DNA of 14,915 nucleotides from Bacteroidia bacterium (GCA_026391515.1 JAPLEC010000271.1:1-14915); one strand, 5' to 3'. Counted from the stretch's first letter, positions 5,782-13,332 are shown. Numbers and translations are program-made. Notes: generated by a model not told the origin, from the letters alone.

Positions 5782-5913
5782 TTATTTTTTGCCGGTATTT
5801 GTTCCTCCTGCTGCTCTCCCTTTTTTCTGCTCCTGAACCATGATAGCATCCTATGCACTTATGCCAGCGCTTATCATCAAAACAACAATGGTCATTAAAA
5901 TCGATCTTTTCAT
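5782..5913 (-). pseudogene. Signal-peptide mini-ORF interrupted by in-frame TAG
   Basis: From an ATG at 5913 (leader TTTTAAGCAATG) the frame encodes a convincing 20-residue signal peptide, starting MKRSILMTIVV and ending ISAGISA. It then hits TAG at 5851-5853. The same frame continues for 22 more codons (DAIMVQEQKKGRAAGGTNTG and KK) to TAA at 5782-5784. The post-stop part is basic and Gln/Gly-rich, rather like the small secreted protein at 8915-9262. This fits a small exported-protein gene killed by one nonsense mutation. It could also be a 20-aa leader peptide ahead of the lipoprotein gene, or a chance frame. Confidence 0.35.
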
Positions 5914-5988
5914 TGCTTAAAATTTTAATTAAAATAAAATGATTTTAGGCACGAAAGTAAAGTTGCTGAAATGAAGAAAAAATGAATA

Positions 5989-7302
5989 TCAAGGGAAGAT
6001 GAAAGAAAAAACCGTACCCTTTTCCGGTTCTGAAATAACGGATATTTCAATTTTATGAAAGTCAGCTATTGTTTTGGTTATTGCCAATCCGATTCCTGTT
6101 CCTTCTCTTTCAGCTTCAGATTTGGTTCTGAAACGTTCAAACAAAGTGTTCTTCTGAGCTTCAGTCATTCCTTTTCCGTTATCTGTGATATTTACAATGA
6201 ACCTGCCCTGTCTCAGAAGGCTGTTTACAGTTACCTCTCCGCCGGCAGGAGTATTCTTTACTGCATTATTAATAACATTGTAAAACATTGAATAGATAAG
6301 TGACCGGTTCGCCCCACTGAAATGAAGTTCCTCTGTAAGCTCTTCATTTAGAATAACATTCTTATCCTCTGCAATAGGCTTTAACTCCATAATGTTTTCC
6401 TGCAAGACCTCATTGAGGGAAATAGTTTCATCACAAATAAACTGATGACTCTCAATTCTTGCAATCAGTAATAATGAATTCACAAGGCTCTGAAGCCTGT
6501 GAAGGGTCTTAAGCGATTCTTCAATTTTGACAGAGACATCAGGTTCAAGATTTTGTTTTAAAAGAAGATTTTCCAGCTTGCTTCTTAAAACTGAGATCGG
6601 CGTCAGAAGTTCATGGGAAATGTTTACTGTAATTTCTTTCTCTTTCCGGAATAGTTCATCGATATTCTCCATCAGTTCCCTGAGAGCCTTGTCGAGGTTA
6701 TAAAAATCTGATGTTGTGGTCTTTACAGGTGTTTTCTCAAACAGTGAAGGATTAGAGATCCCTTTAAGCTTTGAAGTTATCTTATCGAGAGGACGCAGCA
6801 GAAAATGCGTGTACTGGATGTCGGTAAGAAGTGTAATAATTATTATAAAGACCAGAAATACCAGAATGACACTTGTAATGTTCTTTTTTGCATCAAGGAT
6901 GCTGGTAAGGCTTTTTCCAACCTCAAGAAGATACATCTGGCTATCAATACGGAAAGAATAATTGAGGACCCGGTAAGTAATTTCTTCATTCTCGATCAGT
7001 CTGCTGGTTTCTTCGATGAAATTAAAATTCTCTCCAGTCTCTATCTTTTCCAGACTTATGAATTCTTCTTTTAGGATATTATAACTTCCAAAAGCGTCAG
7101 ACGATTCTGAGCTTATGAAAGGTTCGATACCAGTTTCTGAGATCAGGGCAATTACCTTTTCTCTTTTTTCAATAAGATCATTATCAATCTGTCTGAGGTT
7201 GATTCTTTCAATAACAGGGGGTATAAGAAGAAGGAATAAAGCTGTAAAAAAAAGCTTCGAGAGCAGATTGAACAGTGAAAGCTTTAATTTTAGTTTCATC
7301 AT
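5989..7302 (-). CDS. Sensor histidine kinase of a two-component system
   Basis: This 437-aa inner-membrane kinase has a first membrane helix at about 15-33, a periplasmic sensing segment at about 34-142 with no recognised fold, and a second helix at 143-160. A HAMP-like linker follows (LLRPLDKITSKLKGI, 168-182). The HisKA motif ITVNISHELLTPISVL has the phospho-acceptor His at residue 230. The HATPase_c domain shows an N-box with MFYNVINNAVKNTP (339-352), the DNGKGM motif (374-379) and the GTGIGLAITKT box (401-411). It should autophosphorylate at H230 and pass phosphate to D51 of the regulator encoded 16 bp upstream. The start may be either of two adjacent ATG codons (7302 or 7299). It is the last two-component gene of the operon. 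The signal sensed is unknown; the neighbours suggest an envelope cue. Confidence 0.93.
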   Translation of the reverse strand: MMKLKLKLSLFNLLSKLFFTALFLLLIPPVIERINLRQIDNDLIEKREKVIALISETGIEPFISSESSDAFGSYNILKEEFISLEKIETGENFNFIEETSRLIENEEITYRVLNYSFRIDSQMYLLEVGKSLTSILDAKKNITSVILVFLVFIIIITLLTDIQYTHFLLRPLDKITSKLKGISNPSLFEKTPVKTTTSDFYNLDKALRELMENIDELFRKEKEITVNISHELLTPISVLRSKLENLLLKQNLEPDVSVKIEESLKTLHRLQSLVNSLLLIARIESHQFICDETISLNEVLQENIMELKPIAEDKNVILNEELTEELHFSGANRSLIYSMFYNVINNAVKNTPAGGEVTVNSLLRQGRFIVNITDNGKGMTEAQKNTLFERFRTKSEAEREGTGIGLAITKTIADFHKIEISVISEPEKGTVFSFIFP

Positions 7303-7318
7303 AGAGGCAAAATTCTTC

Positions 7319-7999
7319 CTATTGATTTAAATTGATCCTGTACCCTATCCCCCTGACTGTTTCCAGCCATGGAGCAGGAGCATACACATTAAGCTTCTTC
7401 CTGAGATTCTTGATATGAACATCAATGAAGTTGCTATCGTACTGGTCATCAAGCAGATTACCCCAGATATGCTCATAAAGCTGTTGTCGTGTAAGTACTT
7501 TCCCATGATTAATAACGAGATAATAAAAGAGATCAAACTCCTTTTTAGTTAGTTCAACCTCCATGTCCCCGCAACATAATTTCCGTGATTGTACCAGTAT
7601 AGTGAAATTTTCGAGGACAATATCGCTGGCAATTATATTGAACTTCCTTCTGGCCACTGCATTTATTCGCGATAACAATTCAATGAGCGCAAATGGTTTT
7701 GCAAGGTAATCATCAGCTCCAAGGTCGAGACCTTTGACTTTATCTTCAACAGCACCACGTGCAGTAATTATTATAAATGAGGATTCACTTTTATTTTTCT
7801 TTGCTTCCCGGATTAGGTCTAGTCCGTTATAGTCAGGTAAGCCAAGATCGAGGAGAACAAAATCATAAAGATTAATTGCAATTTTCTCTGAAGCATCCAG
7901 ACCTGTATATGAAATATCGCAAATGAAGTTTTCCAATTTCAGAAATTCAGCTATTTCGGAAGCCAGGCTTTTCTCGTCTTCTACGATCAGTACGTTCAT
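7319..7999 (-). CDS. OmpR-family response regulator
   Basis: This 226-aa protein has an N-terminal receiver domain: acidic pocket E7-D8 in VLIVEDE, phospho-acceptor D51 in VLLDLGLPD, T79 in IIITARG and K101 in LAKPFA. A C-terminal winged-helix DNA-binding domain spans about 128-226, with LTKKEFDLFYYLV, the recognition region VDVHIKNLRKKL and the closing VRGIGYRI pattern. Family length is normal. It starts 10 bp after the beta-barrel gene stop and ends 16 bp before the kinase start, so the three are almost certainly co-transcribed. Phosphorylation by the adjacent kinase should promote dimer binding to DNA. The likely first targets are its own operon promoter (9288-9317) and the lipoprotein gene downstream; no direct-repeat operator was identified by eye. 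Confidence 0.94.
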   Translation of the reverse strand: MNVLIVEDEKSLASEIAEFLKLENFICDISYTGLDASEKIAINLYDFVLLDLGLPDYNGLDLIREAKKNKSESSFIIITARGAVEDKVKGLDLGADDYLAKPFALIELLSRINAVARRKFNIIASDIVLENFTILVQSRKLCCGDMEVELTKKEFDLFYYLVINHGKVLTRQQLYEHIWGNLLDDQYDSNFIDVHIKNLRKKLNVYAPAPWLETVRGIGYRINLNQ

Positions 8000-8009
8000 C
8001 AGAGCAAAG

Positions 8010-8897
8010 TTAAAAAATCCTGAAATAAGCGCTTAACATGAAGATGAATCCCCTTTGCCCCGAAAAATCTGTGTTATCGTACATCGGAAAAACATAACCC
8101 GGCTCTGCTTCGATTGTACAACGATCGGAATTAAAAGCAATCGGGATCCCTATATCACCTTCCATAATACTGAAGAATGTTTTGCTTTTTGTTATTGATG
8201 CAGTCTGACCATTTTTGCCTCCTTTGCGGTAAGGAGGTGAAATCGCGACAGTTGTGCCAGTGGTTGTTTCATATTTTGTCAGCGATCCGAATAGAAGGTT
8301 GACATAAGGATCAAAGGAAAAATATAGTTTTTTCTTTGAGAACTCTGGGGTCTTAAAATACCTGGAATTCCTTACCTGAAGATATGGTTTTACGCCATCA
8401 TATATTAGTCCACCAGCAGACAATCTGGTATAAAGTATCCTCCAGTCAAAGCCAAGAGTCATGTAGCCGTAAACGAAATTATTGAAAAGTGTATCAGTGA
8501 GCGATGGTGCAACAAGATACCCGGAAACTCCTCCGGACAGATCGAACCAGGAATTAAAAGTATGATAATAATTGAGAGATCCTGAAGTAAATGTAATGAA
8601 GGGAGTGTGTTCATGCAGGTGAATGGCTGATGCAGTAAGATATATTTTATTTTTAAAGCCATAAGTAAGGGAAGCATATTCGTATGGCTGGTTCTGGGAA
8701 ATTGTTGCTCCCAGGTAGATCATATTGCTTCCGTATCCCGAAGTTGAAAATAAAGAATGATGAGATTCACCGGATTTTGCGGTATCCATAGTTGAAACAG
8801 AAGAAACTGCACCTGGTTGAGACTTGGAATTTACAGGAACGAATAAAATGATCGCAATGAGCACATTATAAAGAATGGTTCTTTGTGGCCGGTTCAT
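8010..8897 (-). CDS. Probable outer-membrane beta-barrel protein, unknown function
   Basis: This 295-aa exported protein starts at the ATG at 8897, because the in-frame upstream codon is only a TTG. A hydrophobic signal of about 15 residues (NVLIAIILFVPVNS) follows the basic start. The mature part is a string of amphipathic beta strands rich in Tyr, Gly, Ser and aromatic girdle residues, for example YASLTYGFKNKIYLTASAIH and SWFDLSGGVSGYLVAP. It ends in a strand closing with Phe (ML-SAYFRIF), the usual C-terminal signal for outer-membrane insertion. I do not recognise a specific family; it is not a TonB receptor (too short, no plug). It sits 17 bp after the small secreted protein gene and 10 bp before the response regulator, so its expression should be tied to the two-component system. 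Confidence 0.8.
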   Translation of the reverse strand: MNRPQRTILYNVLIAIILFVPVNSKSQPGAVSSVSTMDTAKSGESHHSLFSTSGYGSNMIYLGATISQNQPYEYASLTYGFKNKIYLTASAIHLHEHTPFITFTSGSLNYYHTFNSWFDLSGGVSGYLVAPSLTDTLFNNFVYGYMTLGFDWRILYTRLSAGGLIYDGVKPYLQVRNSRYFKTPEFSKKKLYFSFDPYVNLLFGSLTKYETTTGTTVAISPPYRKGGKNGQTASITKSKTFFSIMEGDIGIPIAFNSDRCTIEAEPGYVFPMYDNTDFSGQRGFIFMLSAYFRIF

Positions 8898-8914
8898 TGA
8901 AATCAATTTTTAGA

Positions 8915-9262
8915 TTACCTTCCAGCTGGTTTGCCGACTCCTCCGGGTTTTCCGGCACCTTTTGGAATACCGGAACCTGATGGTCTTGTAATATTTGGTC
9001 TAGCACCTTTTGCCTTGCTCATGTCTGGACGGGCACTTTTAACCTGTTTTACTTTATTTTGAGCGGCACTACCTTGGTTGTTATCCTGCTGCTGTCCGGA
9101 TTTTTCTTTCTGATTCCGGTTTTGTACACTCTCCTTGGTTTCAGAATTTTTCCTGTTTACCTTTGTAGTATCTGTGGAGACAGTTATAACCTGAGCAGAA
9201 GAAATCAAGCCGGAAAAAGTAAAAAGGATCGTAAAAAAGAGTATTTTATATAGATTTTTCAT
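8915..9262 (-). CDS. Small secreted basic, disordered protein
   Basis: This 115-aa protein has a clear signal peptide: MKNLYKILFFTILFTFSG, then a likely cleavage around SSA-Q at about 23-24. The mature chain is low-complexity. A Ser/Thr/Asn/Gln/Lys-rich middle (about 30-75) leads into a basic tail with spaced Pro (ARPDM, ARPNITRP) and the repeat-like KGAGKPGGVGKPAG end. It is probably disordered and positively charged in the periplasm or at the surface. It is the first gene after the operon promoter, 25 bp downstream of the -7 box. No known family was recognised. Periplasmic disordered proteins upstream of two-component genes sometimes act as accessory sensors, but that is only a suggestion here. 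Confidence 0.75.
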   Translation of the reverse strand: MKNLYKILFFTILFTFSGLISSAQVITVSTDTTKVNRKNSETKESVQNRNQKEKSGQQQDNNQGSAAQNKVKQVKSARPDMSKAKGARPNITRPSGSGIPKGAGKPGGVGKPAGR

Positions 9263-9287
9263 TGTATTTTAACATTCTCCTTTTATC

Positions 9288-9317
9288 CAAATTTATTAAG
9301 CATTAACTCATCTTCAA
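9288..9317 (-). promoter_or_regulatory. Bacteroidota-type promoter of the two-component operon
   Basis: On the minus strand TTG (9317-9315) and TAAATTTG (9295-9288) are separated by exactly 19 bp. This matches the primary sigma factor consensus of the phylum (TTG, 17-23 bp, TAnnTTTG). The start codon at 9262 lies 25 bp further on, so the leader is short. Confidence 0.8.
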
Positions 9318-9444
9318 CATTATCAATAAAGTAATTGACGTCTTTATCACAAAAATAAGGAATAAAGATGAAGAAATGATGAACAATAGAAAAATGATAA
9401 TTTGTCTTAAATTCGGATAATTAACATTACTAGAAATTGAAGTT

Positions 9445-9747
9445 ATGATAGTCACCTGTGTCCACGTTCATGTAAAACCCGAATCAGTTCAGGAATTTAT
9501 TAAAGCATCAACAGCCAACCACCTGGCATCAGTAAAAGAGCCTGGTAACCTGCGCTTCGACTTTGTTCAGCAGGCTGATGATCCATGCCGGTTCATGATA
9601 TACGAAGCCTATGAATCTGATGAAGCAGCAGCAGCACATAAGAATACTCCCCATTACCTTCAATGGCGCGATACTGTACAGACAATGATGGCGGAACCAC
9701 GTAAAGGGGTGAAATACAATATCCTGCAACCAGTGAAAATAAAATAA
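9445..9747 (+). CDS. LsrG-like monooxygenase-fold protein (antibiotic biosynthesis monooxygenase family)
   Basis: This 100-aa ferredoxin-like-fold protein is close to the whole length of E. coli LsrG (about 96 aa) and has the same signature blocks. These are the F-I-K-A-x-x-A-N-H-L-A-S region (18-29), PGNLRFDF (33-40), RFMIYEAYESDEAAAAHK (49-66), TPHYLQWRD (68-76) and a terminal PRK segment. LsrG is the isomerase that processes phosphorylated autoinducer-2 in the cytoplasm of enteric bacteria. Here no Lsr transporter, LsrK or LsrF is visible, so the same reaction is not assured. Other members of this dimeric fold act as quinol monooxygenases. Its stop overlaps the start of the alcohol dehydrogenase gene by one base (TAATG), so the two are translationally coupled and probably act on related substrates. 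Confidence 0.8.
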   Translation: MIVTCVHVHVKPESVQEFIKASTANHLASVKEPGNLRFDFVQQADDPCRFMIYEAYESDEAAAAHKNTPHYLQWRDTVQTMMAEPRKGVKYNILQPVKIK

Positions 9748-10922
9748 TGGTGAAACCATTCCAGTTTTCTTCTATACCAAGAATCTATTTTAAATGTGGC
9801 AGCCTGTCCCTTCTGCCTGCATTAATTAAAACGTACGGTAATTCTGTCATACTGGTTACAAGTAAACAATCATTCATCGATTCAGTTTATGCTACATCAC
9901 TTTTTCAAAAGTTCAAAGATGACGGAATAAAATATCAAACTGTGATTATCGAGAACGAACCTTCACCAGAGGTTATCGATCAGAATGTCAATAAATTAAA
10001 GAAAGAATTATTTGATGCTGTAGTGGGTATTGGCGGTGGCAGCATTCTCGATGCAGGAAAAGCAATATCTGCTATGATGTACAAAGATGACTCAGTGCTG
10101 GGTTACCTTGAAGGAGTCGGAACAAAGGAGCATCCCGGGACAAAACTTCCATTTATTGCTGTTCCCACTACTTCCGGTACCGGCAGCGAAGCGACAAAAA
10201 ATGCAGTTATTTCAAGAGTTGGCAAAGATGGTTTTAAAAGATCACTGCGTCATGATAATTTTGTTCCCAACATTGCGGTTGTTGATCCTGAGCTTACCCT
10301 GAGCTGTCCGCCGGCGATTACTGCTGCCAGCGGAATGGATTGTTTTACTCAGCTCACCGAAGCTTACCTCTCAGATAAATCAAATGAATATACAGATACT
10401 CTCGCAATCGAAGGACTCAAAGCAATAAAGGCATCACTTGTCGCGAGTGTTATAAATGGACAAGATCTTGAAGCAAGAACAGATATGTCATTCGCAGCGC
10501 TTACTTCAGGAATATGTCTTGCCAATGCAGGTCTCGGTGTTGTCCATGGTTTTGCTTCATCAATAGGAGGAAGGTATAATATCCCTCATGGAGTAATCTG
10601 CGGAACCCTGATGTCTGTTTCCAATGAACTAACTGTCAGGAAATTACGCCAGAAACCTGATAACCAGCTAGCTTTAAAAAAATATGCATTTCTTGGAAAA
10701 CTGTTCCTGAATGAAGAAGGTAAAAATGATGATCATTATATTGATGGATTTGTCGATCATCTTCATGACCTGACAAATACATTGAAGTTGACTGGACTTA
10801 AAGAACTGGGTATAAAAGAAGATGATTTGATGGATATTGCAATGAATACAGAATGCAAGAATAATCCGGTGAAACTGGATAATGAGGAACTTCTTGAAAT
10901 TCTTAAAGCAAGATTTATTTAA
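9747..10922 (+). CDS. Iron-containing (group III) alcohol dehydrogenase
   Basis: This 391-aa enzyme has normal family length. The N-terminal dinucleotide domain has VGIGGGSILDAGKA (93-106) and the PTTSGTGSE loop (140-148). The C-terminal helical domain carries the metal site: D198 (GMDCFTQ), H267 (VVHGFA) and H281 (IPHGV). The fourth usual ligand, His four residues after the Asp (D-A-x-x-H in FucO-type enzymes), is Gln202 here. Gln at this spot is seen in a subgroup of the family; whether iron, zinc or no metal is bound is open. Such enzymes reduce aldehydes or ketones with NAD(P)H. The one-base overlap with the LsrG-like gene suggests a shared dicarbonyl or hydroxyketone substrate (inference). 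A 10-bp-periodic inverted repeat follows the stop. Confidence 0.9.
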   Translation: MVKPFQFSSIPRIYFKCGSLSLLPALIKTYGNSVILVTSKQSFIDSVYATSLFQKFKDDGIKYQTVIIENEPSPEVIDQNVNKLKKELFDAVVGIGGGSILDAGKAISAMMYKDDSVLGYLEGVGTKEHPGTKLPFIAVPTTSGTGSEATKNAVISRVGKDGFKRSLRHDNFVPNIAVVDPELTLSCPPAITAASGMDCFTQLTEAYLSDKSNEYTDTLAIEGLKAIKASLVASVINGQDLEARTDMSFAALTSGICLANAGLGVVHGFASSIGGRYNIPHGVICGTLMSVSNELTVRKLRQKPDNQLALKKYAFLGKLFLNEEGKNDDHYIDGFVDHLHDLTNTLKLTGLKELGIKEDDLMDIAMNTECKNNPVKLDNEELLEILKARFI

Positions 10923-10928
10923 AATTAC

Positions 10929-11027
10929 CTCTGTGGCTCTCTGTGATTCTCTGTGTCTCTCTGTGTAAGTTTTTCATTTTCTTTTATTACACAGAGGAAA
11001 TCCGGAGAAGCACAGAGTTACACAGAG
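10929..11027. repeat. CTCTGTG 10-bp periodic repeat with inverted copies
   Basis: Four exact CTCTGTG units start at 10929, 10939, 10949 and 10959, each separated by three variable bases. Three exact reverse-complement units CACAGAG start at 10990, 11011 and 11021; the missing unit near 11000 is degraded. Together they fold into a long hairpin between the alcohol dehydrogenase and the Mut7-C gene. It is not a CRISPR array (units of 7 bp, 3-bp gaps). A terminator or a dispersed palindromic repeat is likely. Confidence 0.8.
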
Positions 11028-11047
11028 ATTGATTATTCTTTTTCATT

Positions 11048-11794
11048 ATGAGTATTGCATGGTTCAGATTTTATGAAGAGCTGAATGATTTTTTACCATC
11101 TGCAAGGAAAAAACAATCTTTCTCATGTTCTTTTTCCGGTAATCCGTCCGTGAAAGATATTATTGAATCATTGGGTGTTCCTCATACTGAAATAGACCTG
11201 ATCCTTGTAAATGGTTCCTCTGTTGACTTCACATATAAGCTTGTGAATGAGGATAATGTATCAGTCTATCCTGTATTTGAAAGTATAGACATATCGGAGT
11301 TACAGCATCTCAGGCCAATGCCGCTGAGAGATCCGAAATTCATTCTTGATGTTCATCTGGGTAAACTGTCAAAATACTTGAGATTATGCGGATTTGACAC
11401 TCTGTACGATAAAGATTATAACGACAAAGAAATCATAGACATTTCGACATCTGACAGAAGAATTATTCTGACACGCGACAAAGGACTTCTTAAAAACAAA
11501 CAGGTAACTCATGGTTACTGGATCCGTTCAACACGCTCTGATGAACAGCTTTTTGAGGTTAATAAAAGATTCGATCTGAAGAACGTGTTAAAACCTTTTA
11601 CCCGTTGTCTTGAATGTAATACGATATTGGAAGATGTTAATAAAGAGGCGATTGCAGACAACCTGATGCCAAAAACCAGGAAGTATTATAGCGATTTCAA
11701 AAAATGTCCGGGCTGTAACCGTATCTTCTGGGAGGGATCACATTATGAAAAGATGAAAATTATTATAGAGAATATTTTAAATGTATATTCCTGA
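11048..11794 (+). CDS. Mut7-C type RNase with N-terminal ubiquitin-like domain
   Basis: This 248-aa protein has two recognised parts. Residues 1-90 resemble the ubiquitin/MoaD-like Ub-Mut7C domain, with strands FRFYEELNDFL, SVKDIIESLGVPHTEIDLILVNG (34-56) and VSVYPVFESID. Residues 96-248 match the Mut7-C PIN-like RNase domain. It opens with KFILDVHLGKLSKYLRLCGF (97-116; D101 is a likely catalytic Asp). RIILTRDKGLL (138-148; D144) follows. A four-cysteine zinc ribbon (C187-x2-C190 and C220-x2-C223) with FWEGSHY completes it. Family knowledge: the C-terminal part of Mut7-like exonucleases; the bacterial ubiquitin-fused form has been proposed to act in RNA processing, without detailed proof. It runs convergently into the ammonia-lyase gene with a 5-bp gap and no terminator between. 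Confidence 0.87.
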   Translation: MSIAWFRFYEELNDFLPSARKKQSFSCSFSGNPSVKDIIESLGVPHTEIDLILVNGSSVDFTYKLVNEDNVSVYPVFESIDISELQHLRPMPLRDPKFILDVHLGKLSKYLRLCGFDTLYDKDYNDKEIIDISTSDRRIILTRDKGLLKNKQVTHGYWIRSTRSDEQLFEVNKRFDLKNVLKPFTRCLECNTILEDVNKEAIADNLMPKTRKYYSDFKKCPGCNRIFWEGSHYEKMKIIIENILNVYS

Positions 11795-11799
11795 AAAAA

Positions 11800-13332
11800 T
11801 TATTCAAGTGTGCCTACTTCCTTTTCGACTTCTGTTAGTATTTCGCACGACCTTACCAGCTCTCTCATGGCTGTATGATCCGGATAAAGCGGTCTGTCGA
11901 TATCGAGGAATTCAACATGCTTCCTGATAACATCCTTAGCTTTCTGAACGCCTTTTCCGAATTTGTATTCTTCTTTCCTGAAATCGAGAGCCTGCGCTGC
12001 AGCCATGAATTCTATTCCGAGGACACCATAAGCAGCCTCAAGGATCTGGTTATTTTTTATTGCTGTATTCATTCCCATAGATACAAAATCTTCCTGGTCA
12101 GCCGCTGCAGGTATTGATTGAATTGAAGCAGGCATTGAAAGAATTCTTTGTTCAACTATCAGCATATCAGCAGTATACTGGCTGAGCATAAGTCCCGAGA
12201 ACATTCCAGCACCTTTTGTAAGAAAGTCGGGCAGCCCGACACTGAGAGCCGGATTATTAAGTCTGTTCATCCTTCGTTCCGACATAACACTTACCATTGT
12301 GATGCTTGCACCTGCCATGTCCATCGGAACACAAACAGGCGATCCCTGGAAATTGGCACCTGAAAGGGTAAGGTTTTTTTCAGGAAAGAATATTGGATTA
12401 TCGCCCACCCCGTTCAATTCGATTTCGACCTGGCTTCTTGCAAAAGCAAGCATATCGTGAGCAGCACCAATTACCTGCGGAGTTGATCTCATTGAATATG
12501 CATCCTGCACTTTCGATTTGACTTTTCCCTCTTTAAGATCACCACCAGCGATACATTTATTTATTGCATTTGCACTCCTGATTGCTCCTTTGAAACCTCT
12601 CACTTCATGAAGCAGAGGAGTATATGGTTTCATATTAGCTTTAAGGGCTTCGAGCGACATTGAAGCGGCTATTTCAGCTTGTTTCAGCCAGTTGTTTGCA
12701 TCTACCAGCCAGATAGCGCTCATTGCTGTCAGAACATTCGATCCGTTAATGGCTGCCAGTCCGTCGCGAGCCTCAAGTCCGGGGACAGGAATTCCAGCTC
12801 TCTCCATCGCTTCCTTACCTTCAAGAAGCTCACCTTTATAATATGCCTGCCCTTCACCAAGAAGAAGCAGAGCGATCTGCGACATTGGAGCAAGATCACC
12901 AGAAGCACCAACCGATCCTTTCTGGCAGATAAAAGGTGTAACACCCTTGTTCAGCATTTCCACCATGGTCTCAGTAATTTCAAGACGGCTTCCTGAGTTA
13001 CCGTGAGCATGAACATTTATCCTGCCAAGCATTGAACCTCTTACAGTCTCTATTGAAGCAGGTTCTCCAATACCGGCAGCATGATTATAAACAAGGTACT
13101 TCTGAAAATCCTTTATTTGATCATCATTAAGTACAATCTCAGAGAATTCTCCGATCCCGGTATTAACGCCATACATTATTTCATGTGCTGCTATCTTTTT
13201 CTCCAGCATGGCACGGCAATCGTTGATCCTTTTACGTGCATCAGGATGCAACTCAACTTTTTGTCCATAACGGGCAACATTGACTACATCATAAATTGAA
13301 AGATTTGATCCTGTTATTATAAGTTTTTCCAT
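11800..13332 (-). CDS. hutH: Histidine ammonia-lyase (aromatic amino acid lyase family)
   Basis: This 510-aa enzyme has normal family length. The Ala-Ser-Gly triad that forms the MIO cofactor is at 143-145 in KGSVGASGDLAPM. Residues matching known histidine ammonia-lyase active-site positions are present: Tyr54 in YGVNTGIG, His84 in YNHAAGIG, the Asn of AINGSN, Gln, Tyr and Arg in QDAYSMR, the Phe of GANFQG, and the Glu of QEDFVSMG. It should remove ammonia from L-histidine to give urocanate in the cytoplasm. Differences from the classical enzyme are QEDF for QEDH and GANFQG for GNFHxE, so it belongs to a divergent subgroup and the substrate is not settled. No hutU, hutI or ftcD is visible beside it. 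Its 5' flank contains hairpins at 13421-13454. The start ATG at 13332 is in an AT-rich leader. Confidence 0.88.
   Translation of the reverse strand: MEKLIITGSNLSIYDVVNVARYGQKVELHPDARKRINDCRAMLEKKIAAHEIMYGVNTGIGEFSEIVLNDDQIKDFQKYLVYNHAAGIGEPASIETVRGSMLGRINVHAHGNSGSRLEITETMVEMLNKGVTPFICQKGSVGASGDLAPMSQIALLLLGEGQAYYKGELLEGKEAMERAGIPVPGLEARDGLAAINGSNVLTAMSAIWLVDANNWLKQAEIAASMSLEALKANMKPYTPLLHEVRGFKGAIRSANAINKCIAGGDLKEGKVKSKVQDAYSMRSTPQVIGAAHDMLAFARSQVEIELNGVGDNPIFFPEKNLTLSGANFQGSPVCVPMDMAGASITMVSVMSERRMNRLNNPALSVGLPDFLTKGAGMFSGLMLSQYTADMLIVEQRILSMPASIQSIPAAADQEDFVSMGMNTAIKNNQILEAAYGVLGIEFMAAAQALDFRKEEYKFGKGVQKAKDVIRKHVEFLDIDRPLYPDHTAMRELVRSCEILTEVEKEVGTLE

Noticed and set aside
5706..5858. 51-residue N-terminal extension of the DUF4382 lipoprotein from a GTG at 5858
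   Set aside because: The internal ATG at 5705 begins a full lipoprotein signal with lipobox; the extension would bury it.
6055..7330. Several plus-strand frames opposite the kinase gene
   Set aside because: They are antisense shadows of a gene with clear domains.
9408..9415. TAAATTCG as a -7 box for the LsrG-like gene
   Set aside because: One mismatch and no TTG at 17-23 bp upstream.
10929..11027. CRISPR array
   Set aside because: Repeat units are 7 bp with 3-bp gaps and inverted copies; no spacers of CRISPR length and no cas genes.
11875..13299. Plus-strand frames opposite the ammonia-lyase gene
   Set aside because: They are shadows of the lyase frame without independent start context or domain.
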